Source: Aurantimonas marina (GTDB taxonomy: Bacteria; Pseudomonadota; Alphaproteobacteria; Rhizobiales; Rhizobiaceae). From it: 64,000 bases of DNA. This document shows, piece by piece, positions 36,885 through 44,984 of the stretch (positions within the stretch are counted from its first letter, which is position 1; each line of letters opens with the position of its first letter). Made by a program: the position numbers and the translations under genes. Under the pieces are notes generated by a model. The model saw only the letters and a program-made list of their open reading frames with translations. It searched no databases and had not been told where the DNA came from. Location of the stretch: positions 41,520 through 105,519 of the forward strand of contig NZ_JADDXW010000015.1 in NCBI RefSeq assembly GCF_017183135.1. The letters are read 5' to 3'.

Positions 36885-37238
36885 TCATTCAGCGTGGGAC
36901 AGGATGTTCAGCAGCTTGCCGAACGGGTCTCGGACATAGAAGCGGCGCACGCCCCAGGACTCGGTCACGGGGCCATAGACTATCGGCAATTCCATCCGGC
37001 GGGCCGCGTTCAGAACGACGTCGAGGTCATCGACTTCGATGGAAAGATCGGGCACCGGTGTGCCCGATCCGCCTTCGTACGCAACGCTCAGTTGAGGCGC
37101 GGCACGCGTTTCGCCGGCCAATGTGGCGATCCAGCCGTGGTCCATCACAACCTCTAGGCCGAGAAGCTCGACATAGAAGTTTCGCGCCGCCTCCGGGGAT
37201 TCGACGGCAATGTTCGAAACGATACGTATGACGGCCAT
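36885..37238 (-). CDS. VOC-family (glyoxalase/bleomycin resistance-like) protein
   Basis: The 117-residue protein is a single VOC domain: [20 protein letters not shown] at the start, [16 protein letters not shown] in the middle, and [18 protein letters not shown] at the end with the conserved D-P-x-G-x-L motif. It sits between gcvH and gcvP with gaps of only 3 and 16 bp, so it is co-transcribed with glycine cleavage genes. The usual gcv operon does not contain it. A role in removing a reactive aldehyde or in one-carbon metabolism is possible but unproven. Confidence 0.88.
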   Translation of the reverse strand: MAVIRIVSNIAVESPEAARNFYVELLGLEVVMDHGWIATLAGETRAAPQLSVAYEGGSGTPVPDLSIEVDDLDVVLNAARRMELPIVYGPVTESWGVRRFYVRDPFGKLLNILSHAE

Positions 37239-37241
37239 CGG

Positions 37242-37604
37242 CTAAGCAATGAGGTTTTTGTAGGCGTCCTCATCCATCAGGGCATCGGCCGCCGATGCAT
37301 CCTTGAGCTTCATCTTGAAGAACCAGCCGGCGTCCATCGGGTCGTTGTTGACGACGGACGGATCGTCGGCGATCGCCGGGTTCACCTCGGTGATCTCGCC
37401 GTCGAGAGGAGCGTAGATTTCCGACGCCGCCTTGACCGATTCCACCACGGCAACGTCGTCGCCCTTGGCAAAGCTCGCCCCGACATCCGGCAATTCGACG
37501 AAGACGAGGTCGCCGAGCTGGATCGAGGCGTGGGTGGTGATCCCGACCGTGGCGATATCGCCATCAAGCCGCAGCCACTCATGGTCTTCGGTGAATTTCA
37601 GCAT
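37242..37604 (-). CDS. gcvH: Glycine cleavage system H protein
   Basis: The 120-residue protein has the lipoylation motif [14 protein letters not shown] with Lys58, and the typical N-terminus [13 protein letters not shown]. It shuttles the aminomethyl group between GcvP and GcvT. It lies 12 bp after gcvT. Confidence 0.96.
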   Translation of the reverse strand: MLKFTEDHEWLRLDGDIATVGITTHASIQLGDLVFVELPDVGASFAKGDDVAVVESVKAASEIYAPLDGEITEVNPAIADDPSVVNNDPMDAGWFFKMKLKDASAADALMDEDAYKNLIA

Positions 37605-37616
37605 CCAGGCTGTCCT

Positions 37617-38756
37617 TTAACGTTTGAAGTTGGCGGCGACGAACGGAAGCGGGGTGACCATAAGCGGAACACGTTTACCCCGGACATCGGCGAAGAGGCG
37701 CGTTCCGCTCTCGGCGAGTCGCGAGGGGACATAGCCCATCGCGATCGGCCCCTCGACGCTGGGGCCGAATCCGCCGGAGGTCACCGCGCCGACCGGCGAG
37801 CCGGCCTGTTCGTCGGCAAACAGCGCTGCGCCGCCGCGCACGGGCGTTCGCGTCTCGGGGCACAGACCAACGCGGCGACGCGACGCGCCATCGGTGAGTT
37901 GTTGCAGGATGGTGTCCGCCCCGGGAAAGCCGCCGGCCCGTTCGCCGCCGGTGCGGCGGATCTTCTGGATCGCCCATTCGAGCGCGGCTTCGACCGGCGT
38001 CGTGGTCGTGTCGATATCGTTGCCATAGAGGCAAAGACCGGCCTCCAGCCGCAGGGAATCGCGGGCGCCGAGCCCGATCGGTTCCACCTTCTCATGGGCG
38101 AGCAGCGCCGTCGCGACCGCTTCCGCGCTGTCCGCCGGGATGGAGATTTCAAATCCGTCCTCGCCGGTGTAGCCCGAACGCGAGACGATGCATTCAGCCC
38201 CGCAGAGCTGAACGGCCCTGATATCCATGAAGCGCATTGCGGTGACATCGGTGGATAGTGCGCTCAGCGCGGCCTCGGCCTTTGGCCCTTGCAGCGCAAT
38301 GAGGGCGCGGTCGGTCAGCGGCGCGACCTCGCAGCGGTCCGACAGGTTGGCGGTCAGGTGGGCGATGTCCTCGGCCTTGCAGGCCGCGTTGACGACCAGG
38401 AACAAATGGTCGCCGCGATGGGCGACCATCAGATCGTCGAGAATGCCGCCGGCCGGGTTGGTGAACAGCGCGTAGCGCTGCCGATCCTCCTTGAGGCCGG
38501 CGATGTCCACCGGCACCAGCGTTTCGAGTGCGAGCGCGGCATCGCGCATGTCGCCAGACCGTGGCGTGATCGTTACCTGCCCCATGTGCGAGACGTCGAA
38601 CAAGCCGGCGGCGGCACGCGTATGCAGGTGCTCCTTCATCACGCCGGTCGGATATTGCACCGGCATCTCATAGCCCGCGAACGACACCATCCGCGCGCCG
38701 AGCGACAGGTGGAGGTCGAACAGCGGCGTCTTCAACAATTGTGCCGTTTCACTCAA
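37617..38756 (-). CDS. gcvT: Aminomethyltransferase (T protein of the glycine cleavage system)
   Basis: The 379-residue protein shows FDLHLSLGARMVSFAGYEMP, FDVSHMGQVTI and the catalytic-site region SRSGYTGEDGFEI, then LRLEAGLCLYGNDID. It releases ammonia and forms methylene-THF. TTG 38756 is the start that matches homologues; GGAGG lies upstream. It heads the gcv operon. No glycine riboswitch motif was seen upstream. Confidence 0.94.
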   Translation of the reverse strand: MSETAQLLKTPLFDLHLSLGARMVSFAGYEMPVQYPTGVMKEHLHTRAAAGLFDVSHMGQVTITPRSGDMRDAALALETLVPVDIAGLKEDRQRYALFTNPAGGILDDLMVAHRGDHLFLVVNAACKAEDIAHLTANLSDRCEVAPLTDRALIALQGPKAEAALSALSTDVTAMRFMDIRAVQLCGAECIVSRSGYTGEDGFEISIPADSAEAVATALLAHEKVEPIGLGARDSLRLEAGLCLYGNDIDTTTTPVEAALEWAIQKIRRTGGERAGGFPGADTILQQLTDGASRRRVGLCPETRTPVRGGAALFADEQAGSPVGAVTSGGFGPSVEGPIAMGYVPSRLAESGTRLFADVRGKRVPLMVTPLPFVAANFKR

Positions 38757-39125
38757 ACGCCTTGCCTCCGGCCCTGGAACCCGATGCCACTATAGCCGGG
38801 ATCGGCGCCATTTCGCTACCCGTTTCCCAGCAACGTGGCGGGTCCGCCCAACCGAAAATTCTCCGTGTCACCATACGCCTGTCGGGGGCCGTCCATGCGG
38901 ATGGGCGCGGGCGATTTATCACGTGTGAACCGGACCGGATGGGGTGTCATCGGCATTATCGGTCTTCAACACGGCGTGAGATGTCACGTGATCGAGTCTT
39001 TTCCCTTTGCGAATGGGCTGTGGCGCGCAATGTTGGCGCCAAATGACATGGCGTCACCGGCAAATTGGTGGCCGGCGACGTGTCAGCCGTGTGCGTTTGG
39101 CAGACGGCGCGAATGAGGAGACGGA
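38757..39125. other. Divergent intergenic region of 369 bp upstream of gcvT and the TVP38 gene
   Basis: The region must hold promoters for both directions. I looked on the minus strand for the glycine aptamer core (CCGAAGG and CUCAGGCAAAAGGAC) and did not find it. A TATAGT sits about 40 bp before the gcvT start as a weak -10 candidate. No gene or repeat was found. Confidence 0.4.
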
Positions 39126-39893
39126 ATGGAAACGGACGGCGGCGCAGGGTGGATGTCTACGATCAAGCGCTACCTTCCTCTCGCGATCATCGCGGCCGGA
39201 CTGCTGCTTGCCTATAGCCTCGATCTGCACGGCTACCTGTCGCTCGAGTCCTTCCTCGCCAGCCGGGAGCTGCTCGGCCGCTTCGTCTCGGAAAATACGG
39301 CTGTCGCCTCGGTCGGATATGTGGTCGGCTACGCCGTTCTTGTCGCTTTCGCCTTTCCCGCAGCGGCGATCTTCACCGTCGCAAGCGGCTTCCTGTTTGG
39401 CTGGTTTCTCGGTGGAATCCTCACCATCATCGGCGCCACGATCGGCGCCACCCTCATTTTCCTCGCCGCGCGTTACGCCTTCGGGGATCTGCTGCGCAAG
39501 CGCGCCGGTGGCGCCATCGCGCGCTTCGCCGACGGCTTTCGTGACGACGCCTTCGCCTATCTCCTCGTCCTGCGGCTGACGCCGGTCATGCCCTTCGTCG
39601 CTGTCAACGTCGCGCCAGCCTTTTTCGACGTGCCGCTCAGAACCTACGTCATGGCGACGTTGATCGGCATCATTCCAGGCTCCATGGTCTATGCCTTCCT
39701 CGGCAGCGGCATCAATCAGGCGTTCGTCAATGTCGGCGAGGGGGATGTCGAGCTCGCGGATCTCTTGACGACGGAGATGACCATCGCCTTGCTCGGGCTC
39801 GCCGCCTTCGCGATCCTCGGTCTGGTCCTGAAGAAGACCTATTTTCGTGGACGGCGCCCGACCGCCGCCGAAGCGAAGCCGCGCGGAGGCTGA
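39126..39893 (+). CDS. TVP38/TMEM64 family membrane protein (VTT/DedA-like)
   Basis: The 255-residue protein starts at ATG 39126 after GAGGAG. It has six or so hydrophobic helices and the family core ASGFLFGWFLGGILTIIGAT (about 80-100), RYAFGDLL and LVLRLTPVMPFVAVN. These proteins are probable lipid scramblases or transporters of the DedA superfamily. The next gene starts 1 bp after the stop and encodes a flavoprotein; this pair is also known as fused or adjacent genes in other bacteria. Confidence 0.88.
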   Translation: METDGGAGWMSTIKRYLPLAIIAAGLLLAYSLDLHGYLSLESFLASRELLGRFVSENTAVASVGYVVGYAVLVAFAFPAAAIFTVASGFLFGWFLGGILTIIGATIGATLIFLAARYAFGDLLRKRAGGAIARFADGFRDDAFAYLLVLRLTPVMPFVAVNVAPAFFDVPLRTYVMATLIGIIPGSMVYAFLGSGINQAFVNVGEGDVELADLLTTEMTIALLGLAAFAILGLVLKKTYFRGRRPTAAEAKPRGG

Positions 39894-39894
39894 C

Positions 39895-41322
39895 ATGACC
39901 GAGATCCTGACACCCGACATCTGCGTCATCGGAGGTGGGTCGGGCGGCCTGACCACGGCCGCGGCGGCCGCCGCATTCGGCGTGCCGGTGGTCCTCGTCG
40001 AGCGCGGCCTGATGGGCGGTGATTGCCTCAACTATGGCTGCGTCCCCTCGAAGGCGCTGCTCGCCGCCGGCAAGCACGCCGCCGCGATCCGCGCCGCGCC
40101 GCTGTTCGGCGTATCGGCCGGCGATCCGACGGTCGATTTTGCCGCCGTGAAGGCGCATGTCGACGGGGTGATCGGGGCGATCGCACCCAATGATTCGGTC
40201 GAGCGCTTCGAGGGTCTCGGCGTCCGGGTGATCAAGGCCGATGCGCAATTCATCGATCCGAATACCGTCAATGCCGGCGGCCAGCTGATTCGCGCCCGAC
40301 GCTTCGTCGTCGCGGCTGGTTCCTCGCCGCTGGTTCCGCCCATCGACGGGCTGGCCGAGACGCCGCATCTCACCAACGAGACGATCTTTTCCCTCACCGA
40401 GCGGCCGGACCATCTCCTGGTGATCGGCGGCGGCCCGATCGGCATGGAAATGGCGCAGGCCCATCGCCGGCTCGGCGCCAGGGTCACCGTGGTGGAAGGC
40501 GAGACGGCGCTGGGAAACGACGATCCGGAACTCGCCGCCGTCGTCCTTCACCGCCTCCGCACGGAGGGCGTCGTCGTCGAGGAACACACCAAGGTGGTGG
40601 GTGTCGACGGAAATGAGGGGGCGGTGCGGCTGGCCGTCGCGCGCAAGAACGGCGAGAAAGCGACGATCGCGGGGAGCCATCTCCTGGTCGCGGTCGGCCG
40701 GGCGGTGAATGTCGAGGGCCTTGGCCTCGACGCGGCGGGTATCGACCATGATCGTCGCGGCATCAAGGTCGGGGCCGATCTGCGCAGCTCGAACCGACGG
40801 GTCTATGCCGTCGGCGACATTGCCGGCGGTCCGCAATTTACCCATGTCGCCAACTACCACGCTGGGCTCGTCATCCGGGCGATCCTGTTTCGTCTGCCGA
40901 TCAAGACCGATCACGGCAAGCTCCCGCACGTGACCTTCACTGACCCGGAGCTGGGTCAAGTTGGCCTGACCGAGGCTGAGGCCGCGGCGCGCGGGCTCAC
41001 GGTCGATGTACTGCGCTGGCCGTATGAGGAAAACGACCGTGCCCAGACCGAGCGACAGACCGAAGGCCTGGTCAAGCTGGTCGCCGGCCGCGGCGGCAGG
41101 CTGCTGGGGGCGGGCGTCGTCGGCGCGGCGGCCGGCGAACTCACCAATCTGTTCTCCCTGGCGATCGGCCAGGGCCTCAAGCTTTCCGACCTGCGCGATT
41201 TTGTCTCGCCCTATCCGACCTTCGCCGAAATTGGCAAACGGGTCGCTACCTCCTACTATCATCCCTATACCCGGCGTCCGTTGGTGCGCCGCGCCGTCGG
41301 CTTGCTGAGCCGATTCGGCTGA
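39895..41322 (+). CDS. Pyridine nucleotide-disulfide oxidoreductase, MerA/Lpd-like
   Basis: The 475-residue protein has the FAD motif VIGGGSGGLTTAAAA (residues 10-24), the redox-active disulfide GGDCLNYGCVPSKALL (Cys pair near 43/48), the NAD(P) motif VIGGGPIGMEMAQ, and YAVGDIAGGPQFTHVA. The C-terminal dimer domain with HPYTRRP lacks the Cys pair of mercuric reductase and the His-Glu-x4 motif of lipoamide dehydrogenase is not evident, so the electron acceptor is uncertain. It is almost directly joined to the TVP38 gene. Confidence 0.88.
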   Translation: MTEILTPDICVIGGGSGGLTTAAAAAAFGVPVVLVERGLMGGDCLNYGCVPSKALLAAGKHAAAIRAAPLFGVSAGDPTVDFAAVKAHVDGVIGAIAPNDSVERFEGLGVRVIKADAQFIDPNTVNAGGQLIRARRFVVAAGSSPLVPPIDGLAETPHLTNETIFSLTERPDHLLVIGGGPIGMEMAQAHRRLGARVTVVEGETALGNDDPELAAVVLHRLRTEGVVVEEHTKVVGVDGNEGAVRLAVARKNGEKATIAGSHLLVAVGRAVNVEGLGLDAAGIDHDRRGIKVGADLRSSNRRVYAVGDIAGGPQFTHVANYHAGLVIRAILFRLPIKTDHGKLPHVTFTDPELGQVGLTEAEAAARGLTVDVLRWPYEENDRAQTERQTEGLVKLVAGRGGRLLGAGVVGAAAGELTNLFSLAIGQGLKLSDLRDFVSPYPTFAEIGKRVATSYYHPYTRRPLVRRAVGLLSRFG

Positions 41323-41344
41323 TCGGTTTGTGCGAGACGGGGAC

Positions 41345-42898
41345 ATGGCCCGCACGCGTCGCCGCGCGGCCGCAACGAGAGGAACTAGCATCGCATTGCC
41401 GGAAGAGCCGAAGCGACCTGCCGATCAGCGATCGACGGAGGTTTCGCGCGTGCCGGTCGTCCGGCGGCGCATTTCGACGCGGCTTCTGCTCATCACCATG
41501 CTGGCGGTGATGCTCGCCGAAGTGCTGATCTTCGTTCCGTCGATCGCCAATTTCCGCAAGGAGTGGCTTTCGGCGAAGATCGAGACCGCAGCGGTCGCCG
41601 GCCTCGCCTCGAGTCAGAACAATCCGCAAGGCGACGTGGTGCTCGGCCCCGACCAGGAGGCGAGCCTGCTCAAGGCCCTTGATGCCAAACTCGTGGCGAT
41701 CGTCGAGGGCGACGTCTCGCGGCTGCTTGCCCGCGAGGAGACCCTCGACGTCGTCGACCTGCAGATCGATCTCCGTGACCAGAATCCATTCCGGATGGTA
41801 ACCGGCGCGCTTAATACACTTCTGTCCGGCGGCGACCGGACAATGCGGGTGTTCGGCCCGGTGGGCGACGGATCGCTGGTCGGCGAGGTGGTGATGTCAG
41901 AGTACCCGCTGCGCCGCGACATGCTGATCTATTCGCGCAATATCCTGCTTCTGTCGTTGGCGATCGCCTCTTTCGCCGCGCTCCTCGTCTATGGGGCGAT
42001 CAGCGCCTATCTCATCCGGCCGATCCAGGCGATGACCCGCTCGATGATCCGGTTCGGGGAGAAACCCTCCGATCCCGCTCGGATCATCCTTCCGACCGAA
42101 CGGGACGACGAGATCGGCGTCGCCGAGGCGGAGCTCGCCGGTATGCAGATCCGCCTCGCCGACACGCTGCGCCAACAGCGGCATCTGGCCGATCTCGGCC
42201 TCGCCGTTTCCAAGATCAATCACGATTTGCGCAATATCCTGGCTTCGGCGCAGATGATTTCGGACCGCCTGGCCACCCTCAATGATCCGCGCGTCCAGCG
42301 GGTCGCGCCCATGTTGCTGCGCAGCCTCGACCGGGCCCTGAACTACACCCAGTCGGTCTTGGCCTACGGACGCGCTGTCGAAAACGCGCCGGTCAAGCGC
42401 AGGGTGCGGCTGAAACGGTTGGTTGCCGACGTCTTCGAGGGGATCGCGGTGGCTCCCGAATCCGGCATCGATTTCGTCAATGCGGTGGGAGACGCGCTGG
42501 AGGTGGAGGTGGACCCTGACCAATTCCACCGGGTTCTCGTCAATCTTTGCCGCAACGCCGTTCAGGCGCTGGAGGGCAGCGAAGCGAGCCAGCCTTCGCT
42601 GGTGCGACGGATCACCATCGCTGCGCGGCAGGAGGCCGATGGCGGGACGCTGGTCGTCGTGGAGGACACCGGGCCGGGACTGCCCGAGCGGGCCCGGGAA
42701 AACCTGTTCAAGGCGTTCACGGGGTCCGTGCGTTCCGGCGGGACCGGCCTCGGGCTCGCGATCGCGGCGGAGATCGTGGAAGCTCATGGTGGTCGCATCA
42801 CCCTCACCGACGGCACGACGCCGGGAGCCCGCTTCGAAATCCGGCTACCGGGGCGTTCTCCGCTCGGCGCGGCCGCAGCCGACGTGCCGGTTGTCTGA
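41345..42898 (+). CDS. Membrane sensor histidine kinase (HAMP, HisKA, HATPase)
   Basis: From ATG 41345 the 517-residue protein has an N-terminal helix (RLLLITMLAVMLAEVLIF), a periplasmic domain of about 140 residues and a second helix (NILLLSLAIASFAALLVY) near 198. A HAMP linker follows. The phosphoacceptor box is KINHDLRNILASAQ (His near 291). The ATPase domain has NLCRNAVQALEG (N box), VVVEDTGPGLPE (G1) and GTGLGLAIAAEI (G2). No response-regulator gene is adjacent, so it is an orphan. The signal is unknown. Confidence 0.9.
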   Translation: MARTRRRAAATRGTSIALPEEPKRPADQRSTEVSRVPVVRRRISTRLLLITMLAVMLAEVLIFVPSIANFRKEWLSAKIETAAVAGLASSQNNPQGDVVLGPDQEASLLKALDAKLVAIVEGDVSRLLAREETLDVVDLQIDLRDQNPFRMVTGALNTLLSGGDRTMRVFGPVGDGSLVGEVVMSEYPLRRDMLIYSRNILLLSLAIASFAALLVYGAISAYLIRPIQAMTRSMIRFGEKPSDPARIILPTERDDEIGVAEAELAGMQIRLADTLRQQRHLADLGLAVSKINHDLRNILASAQMISDRLATLNDPRVQRVAPMLLRSLDRALNYTQSVLAYGRAVENAPVKRRVRLKRLVADVFEGIAVAPESGIDFVNAVGDALEVEVDPDQFHRVLVNLCRNAVQALEGSEASQPSLVRRITIAARQEADGGTLVVVEDTGPGLPERARENLFKAFTGSVRSGGTGLGLAIAAEIVEAHGGRITLTDGTTPGARFEIRLPGRSPLGAAAADVPVV

Positions 42899-43007
42899 GG
42901 ATGGGACCTCCCGCTGCAAATTTGCGGCCGGTGCAGGCTTGCATTCCAAAGCCCGAGCGTCTACCTAGCCCCACACGAGCGAGCCGCCCTTCCGGGCGTC
43001 CTCGTAT

Positions 43008-43084
43008 GCGCCCGTAGCTCAGCTGGATAGAGCACCAGACTACGAATCTGGGGGTCAGAGGTTCGAATCCTTTCGGGCGCACCA
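43008..43084 (+). tRNA. tRNA-Arg (anticodon ACG)
   Basis: The 77-nt sequence folds as a full cloverleaf: acceptor GCGCCCG/CGGGCGC, D-arm GCTC-AGCTGGATA-GAGC, anticodon stem CCAGA/TCTGG with loop CTACGAA, and TpsiC arm with GGTTCGAATCC. The CCA end is encoded. A T6 run follows at once. Prophage and IS debris begins directly downstream, as expected for a tRNA used as integration site. Confidence 0.97.
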
Positions 43085-43108
43085 TTTTTTCAAGGACTTA
43101 GATAGATG

Positions 43109-43151
43109 CCGCAGACTAGCGCTTCGAATTAGTCTGCGGTCTAGTCTGCGG
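43109..43151 (+). repeat. Inverted and direct repeats next to tRNA-Arg (possible att/arm sites)
   Basis: CCGCAGACTA (43109-43118) is inversely repeated as TAGTCTGCGG (43130-43139) and the right arm is repeated directly at 43142-43151. Arm-type binding sites of tyrosine integrases look like this, and the location beside a tRNA agrees. No integrase gene remains. Confidence 0.5.
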
Positions 43152-43223
43152 AAGATTGTGTGGCGCGGCTGTGGCGCGGCGCGAGGCTTGAGGCAAGCTG
43201 ATGTCGGGGCTGATCGTTCGCAT

Positions 43224-43502
43224 TCACTCCGGCAGCGTCCACCAGTCCCGGCCCGTCGTCGCGTGGCCGCAACTGGCCAGATGCCCCTGGCGGCAAACAG
43301 GCACGCCATCGACCGTAAACCAGCCCGACCCTTCCACCATCCGGGGCGTGACGGTGTGCGGCGGGGCTGGCGGATGCGGCTCGATGGGATCGCCGAGGGT
43401 GACGATGGTCTGGCCCGCGACCGTCCAGGGCGCGGCCGGGCCGGCGAGCTGCGCGCCTCCGGCGACGTCGAGCGCCTTCACCGCGATCCCGAAGCTCATC
43501 AT
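43224..43502 (-). CDS. Phage PAAR-like baseplate/spike protein
   Basis: The 92-residue protein starts MMSFGIAVKALDVAGGAQLA and has the PAAR-like pattern of short Gly/Pro strands and spaced Cys/His (TVDGVPVCRQGHLASCGHAT). It is downstream of a gpV remnant on the same strand, the order seen in phage tail operons. With no other tail genes left it is probably a non-functional relic, although its frame is open. Confidence 0.6.
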   Translation of the reverse strand: MMSFGIAVKALDVAGGAQLAGPAAPWTVAGQTIVTLGDPIEPHPPAPPHTVTPRMVEGSGWFTVDGVPVCRQGHLASCGHATTGRDWWTLPE

Positions 43503-43551
43503 CTCTGTCCCATCCTTAAGCTCCTTGCTTCGCCACGTCGCTGACGGGTCC

Positions 43552-43776
43552 CTATGTCTTCACGCCCGTCAGCTTGGGCGTGGCGATCGTGATCTCGCCG
43601 CCGGTGATAGTGATGGTCGAGGCCCCGACCTTCAGGATCAGTGTCCCCGAGATCTCGATCGTCCGCGTGCCGCTGCCCGGATCGTGCTCGTCGAACGACC
43701 CGTCGCGGAAATCCTTGCGGGTGACGTTGGGGTCGGACGTCTTCGGCCGGTCTGTCTTGTTGTAGCGGGTGCCGGC
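43552..43776 (-). pseudogene. Phage baseplate assembly protein V, C-terminal remnant
   Basis: The minus frame ending at 43552 reads GTRYNKTDRPKTSDPNVTR..., DFRDGSFDEHDPGSGTRTIE and ILKVGASTITITGGEITIAT, typical of the C-terminal beta-helix of gpV-like spike proteins. The 5' part is missing: the homology stops near 43776 where an IS3 fragment begins. Confidence 0.65.
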
Positions 43777-43781
43777 GACAC

Positions 43782-44012
43782 ATCCGCCGCGTCTTCGAGG
43801 CGAACTTCGGCGTCTATGGGGTTCGCAAGGTCTGACGTCAGTTGAAGCGCGAGGGCATTGACGTTGCCCGCTGCACGGTCGCTCGGCTGATGCGCCAGAT
43901 AGGTCTGAAGGGCGTGATTCGCGGCAAGCCGGTGAAGACGACGATCAGCGACAAGGCCACGCCCTGTCCGCTCGACCGGGTGAACCGTCAGTTCAAAGCG
44001 CCCGCGGTATTA
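43782..44012 (+). pseudogene. IS3-family transposase OrfB, internal fragment with stop codon
   Basis: The frame reads IRRVFEANFGVYGVRKV, a TGA where family members have Trp (V-W-R-Q-L), then QLKREGIDVARCTVARLMRQ and IGLKGVIRGKPVKTTISD. This is the HTH_21/start-of-integrase part of OrfB. Both ends are missing. It abuts the gpV remnant, so the insertion has disrupted the prophage debris. Confidence 0.75.
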
Positions 44013-44037
44013 CGGCCGAAGCAGGCGATCCAATCGG

Positions 44038-44700
44038 TCAGGAAAAGGCGACTTGGCTCATCGCTGTCGCGCCAGTCGAGTGGTGACGGTCGCCGCATGT
44101 GCAACTGTTGAAACCATGTTCGCAACAACTGCCGCAGCACTCACGCATTGCTTCGCGCAAAGCTTGGCGTGCTCGATGCAGCCGGACTCTGGCGTTTCCA
44201 GGTGTAATGCCGAGATTCGCCGCGGCCTTTCCGCGGGGCTCGTCGGCCAAATCGACCCGTCGCAGAATCTCCGTATAGTCCGGCCGCAGTGCGGGAAGGA
44301 GTTCGCGAAAACATTCGCAAGGGATATCTTCGAGATCGATTTCGTCAGGATTTTCGCCCAGCGTGGTCTGCTCCCGCACATAGCTGTCTTCCCGCCGCCG
44401 CCGCGCGGCCTCCCGTCGGTAGTGATCCGTGAGGACCGACCGCAGCACCGTATAAAGCCAAGCTATGACGCTTTCCCTCTTTCTGAGGGCGACGCTGCTG
44501 GAAACTACCCGCAAGCAGAAGTTCTGAAGCACGTCCTCCGCCGTATCCCTGTCCCCGAGGCGGCGCAGGAGATAGCGCAGAAACTCGCCACGATGATCAG
44601 CCAGCGCAGCGGTAACGACCGGCATTACCGGCACATAAGCATCATTGGGCTGAACCGGCTTCACATTGGGTGCGAGACTTCGGCGATCCGCTGCGAACAT
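44038..44700 (-). CDS. ECF-type RNA polymerase sigma factor with Cys/His C-terminal tail
   Basis: The 220-residue protein has sigma region 2 (about 35-95, FLRYLLRRLGDRDTAEDVLQ, VIAWLYTVLRSVLTDHYRR) and region 4 (about 133-185, LRPDYTEILRRVDLADEP, NARVRLHRARQAL). C-terminal to region 4 is a tail with Cys189, Cys192, His195, Cys200 and Cys202 in the arrangement CxxCxxHGxxxCxC. A CxC (Cys128, Cys130) sits in the linker before region 4. The same features occur in the sigma factor at 49817. No anti-sigma gene is adjacent, so the Cys/His set may sense metal or redox state directly. Confidence 0.88.
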   Translation of the reverse strand: MFAADRRSLAPNVKPVQPNDAYVPVMPVVTAALADHRGEFLRYLLRRLGDRDTAEDVLQNFCLRVVSSSVALRKRESVIAWLYTVLRSVLTDHYRREAARRRREDSYVREQTTLGENPDEIDLEDIPCECFRELLPALRPDYTEILRRVDLADEPRGKAAANLGITPGNARVRLHRARQALREAMRECCGSCCEHGFNSCTCGDRHHSTGATAMSQVAFS

Positions 44701-44984
44701 CTTCCAAAGCCTTTCCTGATTTGCTGCGTCGGGAGGACATGGCCGTTTTCCGCTTCAGTCTCTTCGGATCAGCGCTCAAGAAGCGATCCGGATTTCTCCT
44801 GCGACCGGGCAGGCATTCCGAGCACCAATTTCAGATTGATCATGCGAAGATTGCATGCCGGCGCTTTGATCTGGATCAAAACTGCCTGCCGCATCGGAAA
44901 AAAAGCAGCCCGAGGACTGTCAAAGGGTGGCGATATCCGTGGCGGTCTCCGATGCGGACGCCGCCGAAGCCCGTCGACGGTTGA

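Noticed and set aside
38757..39125. Glycine riboswitch before gcvT
   Set aside because: The conserved core sequences of the aptamer were not found on the minus strand.
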